Origin: M55B120 sp964426155
GTDB lineage: Bacteria; Actinomycetota; Humimicrobiia; Humimicrobiales; Humimicrobiaceae
DNA: 6,591 nucleotides
NCBI GenBank assembly: GCA_964426155.1
Contig: CAYROY010000109.1
Location: 1 to 6,591, forward strand
Direction of reading: 5' to 3'
Shown here: piece by piece, positions 5,557-6,591 of the stretch
Layout: each line of letters opens with the position of its first letter
Numbering within the stretch: the first letter of the stretch is position 1
Made by a program: the position numbers and the translations under genes
The notes under the pieces: model-generated
What the model saw: only the letters and a program-made list of their open reading frames with translations
What the model was told of the DNA's origin: nothing
Database searches by the model: none

Positions 5557-6591
5557 ATGGATCCAAGAATAGAGAAACTCGCAAGAACACTGGTCAGCTA
5601 TTCCTGCAATGTTAAAAAAGATGAGAAGGTGCTTATACAGTTCTACGGGGTCACTGCTATACCTCTTGTAAAATTACTCATAAGGGAAATATATGCAAAG
5701 GAGGCGGTCCCCTTTGTCTGCCAGAAGGACGATACCCTGCAGAGAGAGATAATAGCTGGCTGCAGAAATGACCAGCTGGAACTTATGTTAAAGCATGATA
5801 TGGTTCAGATGAAAGATATGGATGCTTATATCGGAATAAGGGCACATGATAACATAAATGAACTGGGGGACCTCACATCCGAAAAAATGAATTCATATAT
5901 GAGGGATTACAGCAGTATAGTTTCTGACGAAAGGGTTAAAAATACTAAATGGGTAGTACTCAGATGGCCGAACAACTCAATGGCCCAGCTTGCAGGTACG
6001 AGCCTTGAGGCCTTTGAAAATTTTTATTTTGATGTATGCACCCTTGATTATTCCAAGATGTCAAAAGCAATGGACAGCATAATAGAGCTTATGGACAGGA
6101 CCGATAAGGTTTATATTAAGGGTCCGGGGACAGATCTTAAGTTTTCAATAAAAGATATACCCACAATAAAAGCCGCTGGAGAGAGCAATATTCCTGACGG
6201 TGAAGTCTTCACTGCTCCTGTAAGGGATTCGGTCGAAGGGGAGCTCTCTTTTAACACGCCGGCTGTCTATCAGGGCACCACATACGAGAACATACATTTC
6301 AGTTTTAAAAAGGGCAAGATAGTTAAAGCTTCTGCAAACCTCACTGAAAAGATAAATCAGGTACTCGACACAGATGAAGGTTCAAGATATCTCGGCGAAT
6401 TTGCCATAGGACTTAATCCTTACATCACTGAAGCTATAAATGATCCGCTTTTTGATGAAAAGATAATGGGAAGCTTACATCTTACTCCCGGAAAATGCTA
6501 TGATGAGGCATCCAATAATAATAATTCTGCAATACACTGGGATCTCGTTCTGATACAGACTCCCGAACAGGGCGGCGGAGAGATATACTTT
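5557..6591 (+). CDS. M29-family metallo-aminopeptidase (AmpS/AmpT type), 3' end cut by window
   Basis: The frame is open for 345 codons from the ATG to the window edge without a stop. M29 enzymes are usually about 370 residues, so roughly 25 are missing. The co-catalytic metal set of thermophilic aminopeptidase T is intact: E216 (DGEVFTAP), E281 (LGEFAIGLN), H308 (GSLHLTPG), Y315, H327 and D329 (IHWD). The H-to-Y spacing of 7 and H-x-D match the characterised enzymes. The start MDPRIEKLARTLVSYS is typical of the family. It should be a cytoplasmic exopeptidase removing N-terminal residues from peptides. A ribosome binding site (AAGGCGG, 5541-5547) precedes the start by 9 nt. Third gene of the rightward run; it could trim peptides released by the membrane protease, but nothing in the sequence proves the link. 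Confidence 0.93.
   Translation, partial: MDPRIEKLARTLVSYSCNVKKDEKVLIQFYGVTAIPLVKLLIREIYAKEAVPFVCQKDDTLQREIIAGCRNDQLELMLKHDMVQMKDMDAYIGIRAHDNINELGDLTSEKMNSYMRDYSSIVSDERVKNTKWVVLRWPNNSMAQLAGTSLEAFENFYFDVCTLDYSKMSKAMDSIIELMDRTDKVYIKGPGTDLKFSIKDIPTIKAAGESNIPDGEVFTAPVRDSVEGELSFNTPAVYQGTTYENIHFSFKKGKIVKASANLTEKINQVLDTDEGSRYLGEFAIGLNPYITEAINDPLFDEKIMGSLHLTPGKCYDEASNNNNSAIHWDLVLIQTPEQGGGEIYF

Noticed and set aside
1..6591. CRISPR arrays, tRNA genes, insertion sequences, attachment sites
   Set aside because: I found no regularly spaced direct repeats, no cloverleaf-like TTCRANY/GG-arm patterns, no transposase motifs and no terminal inverted repeats.

Overview
The window looks like a chromosomal segment from an anaerobic, low-to-moderate GC Firmicute of the Clostridia type. 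The reasons are the frequent ATA, AGA and AGG codons, strong purine-rich ribosome binding sites, very AT-rich intergenic DNA, and the gene content: NADH-oxidising NuoE/NuoF-type subunits, a corrinoid-type methyltransferase and an M29 aminopeptidase. The lineage is an inference from style and content. No rRNA or other marker gene is present.

Layout: (1) 1-228, + strand, is the 3' end of radC. (2) 283-1305, - strand, is a uroporphyrinogen-decarboxylase-fold protein of the MtaA/CmuA (methylcobamide:CoM methyltransferase-like) kind, not HemE. (3) 1417-3132 and about 3129-3611, - strand, are a nuoE-nuoF pair with overlapping stop and start codons (ATGA). They encode the NADH-oxidising module of a soluble oxidoreductase. 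nuoE appears to start at a CTG codon. (4) 3612-3855 is a very AT-rich divergent control region. It holds a good extended -10 promoter for nuoEF, a Rex-like palindrome lying over its -35, and a set of GKTAAA/TTTAMC inverted repeats nearer the rightward genes. (5) 3856 to the right edge, + strand, is a three-gene run with short gaps (37 and 29 nt) and a ribosome binding site before each gene. It encodes a thymidylate-synthase-fold protein that looks archaeal/methanogen-type, a polytopic membrane protein of the PrsW/YhfC protease group, and an M29 metallo-aminopeptidase cut by the window end.

How they may work together: nuoEF and the methyltransferase-like gene are co-oriented, 111 nt apart, and may form one redox/one-carbon transcription unit controlled by cellular NADH/NAD+ through the Rex-like site. 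The hydrogenase, formate dehydrogenase or other partner of NuoEF is not in the window. The rightward run is the least ordinary part. It places a divergent nucleotide-methylating-fold enzyme in a probable operon with two peptidase-type proteins, and I know of no described system with that composition. The active-site residues of the TS-like and M29 proteins are largely intact, so these look like working genes. What joins them is unknown, and simple co-transcription without a shared function remains possible.
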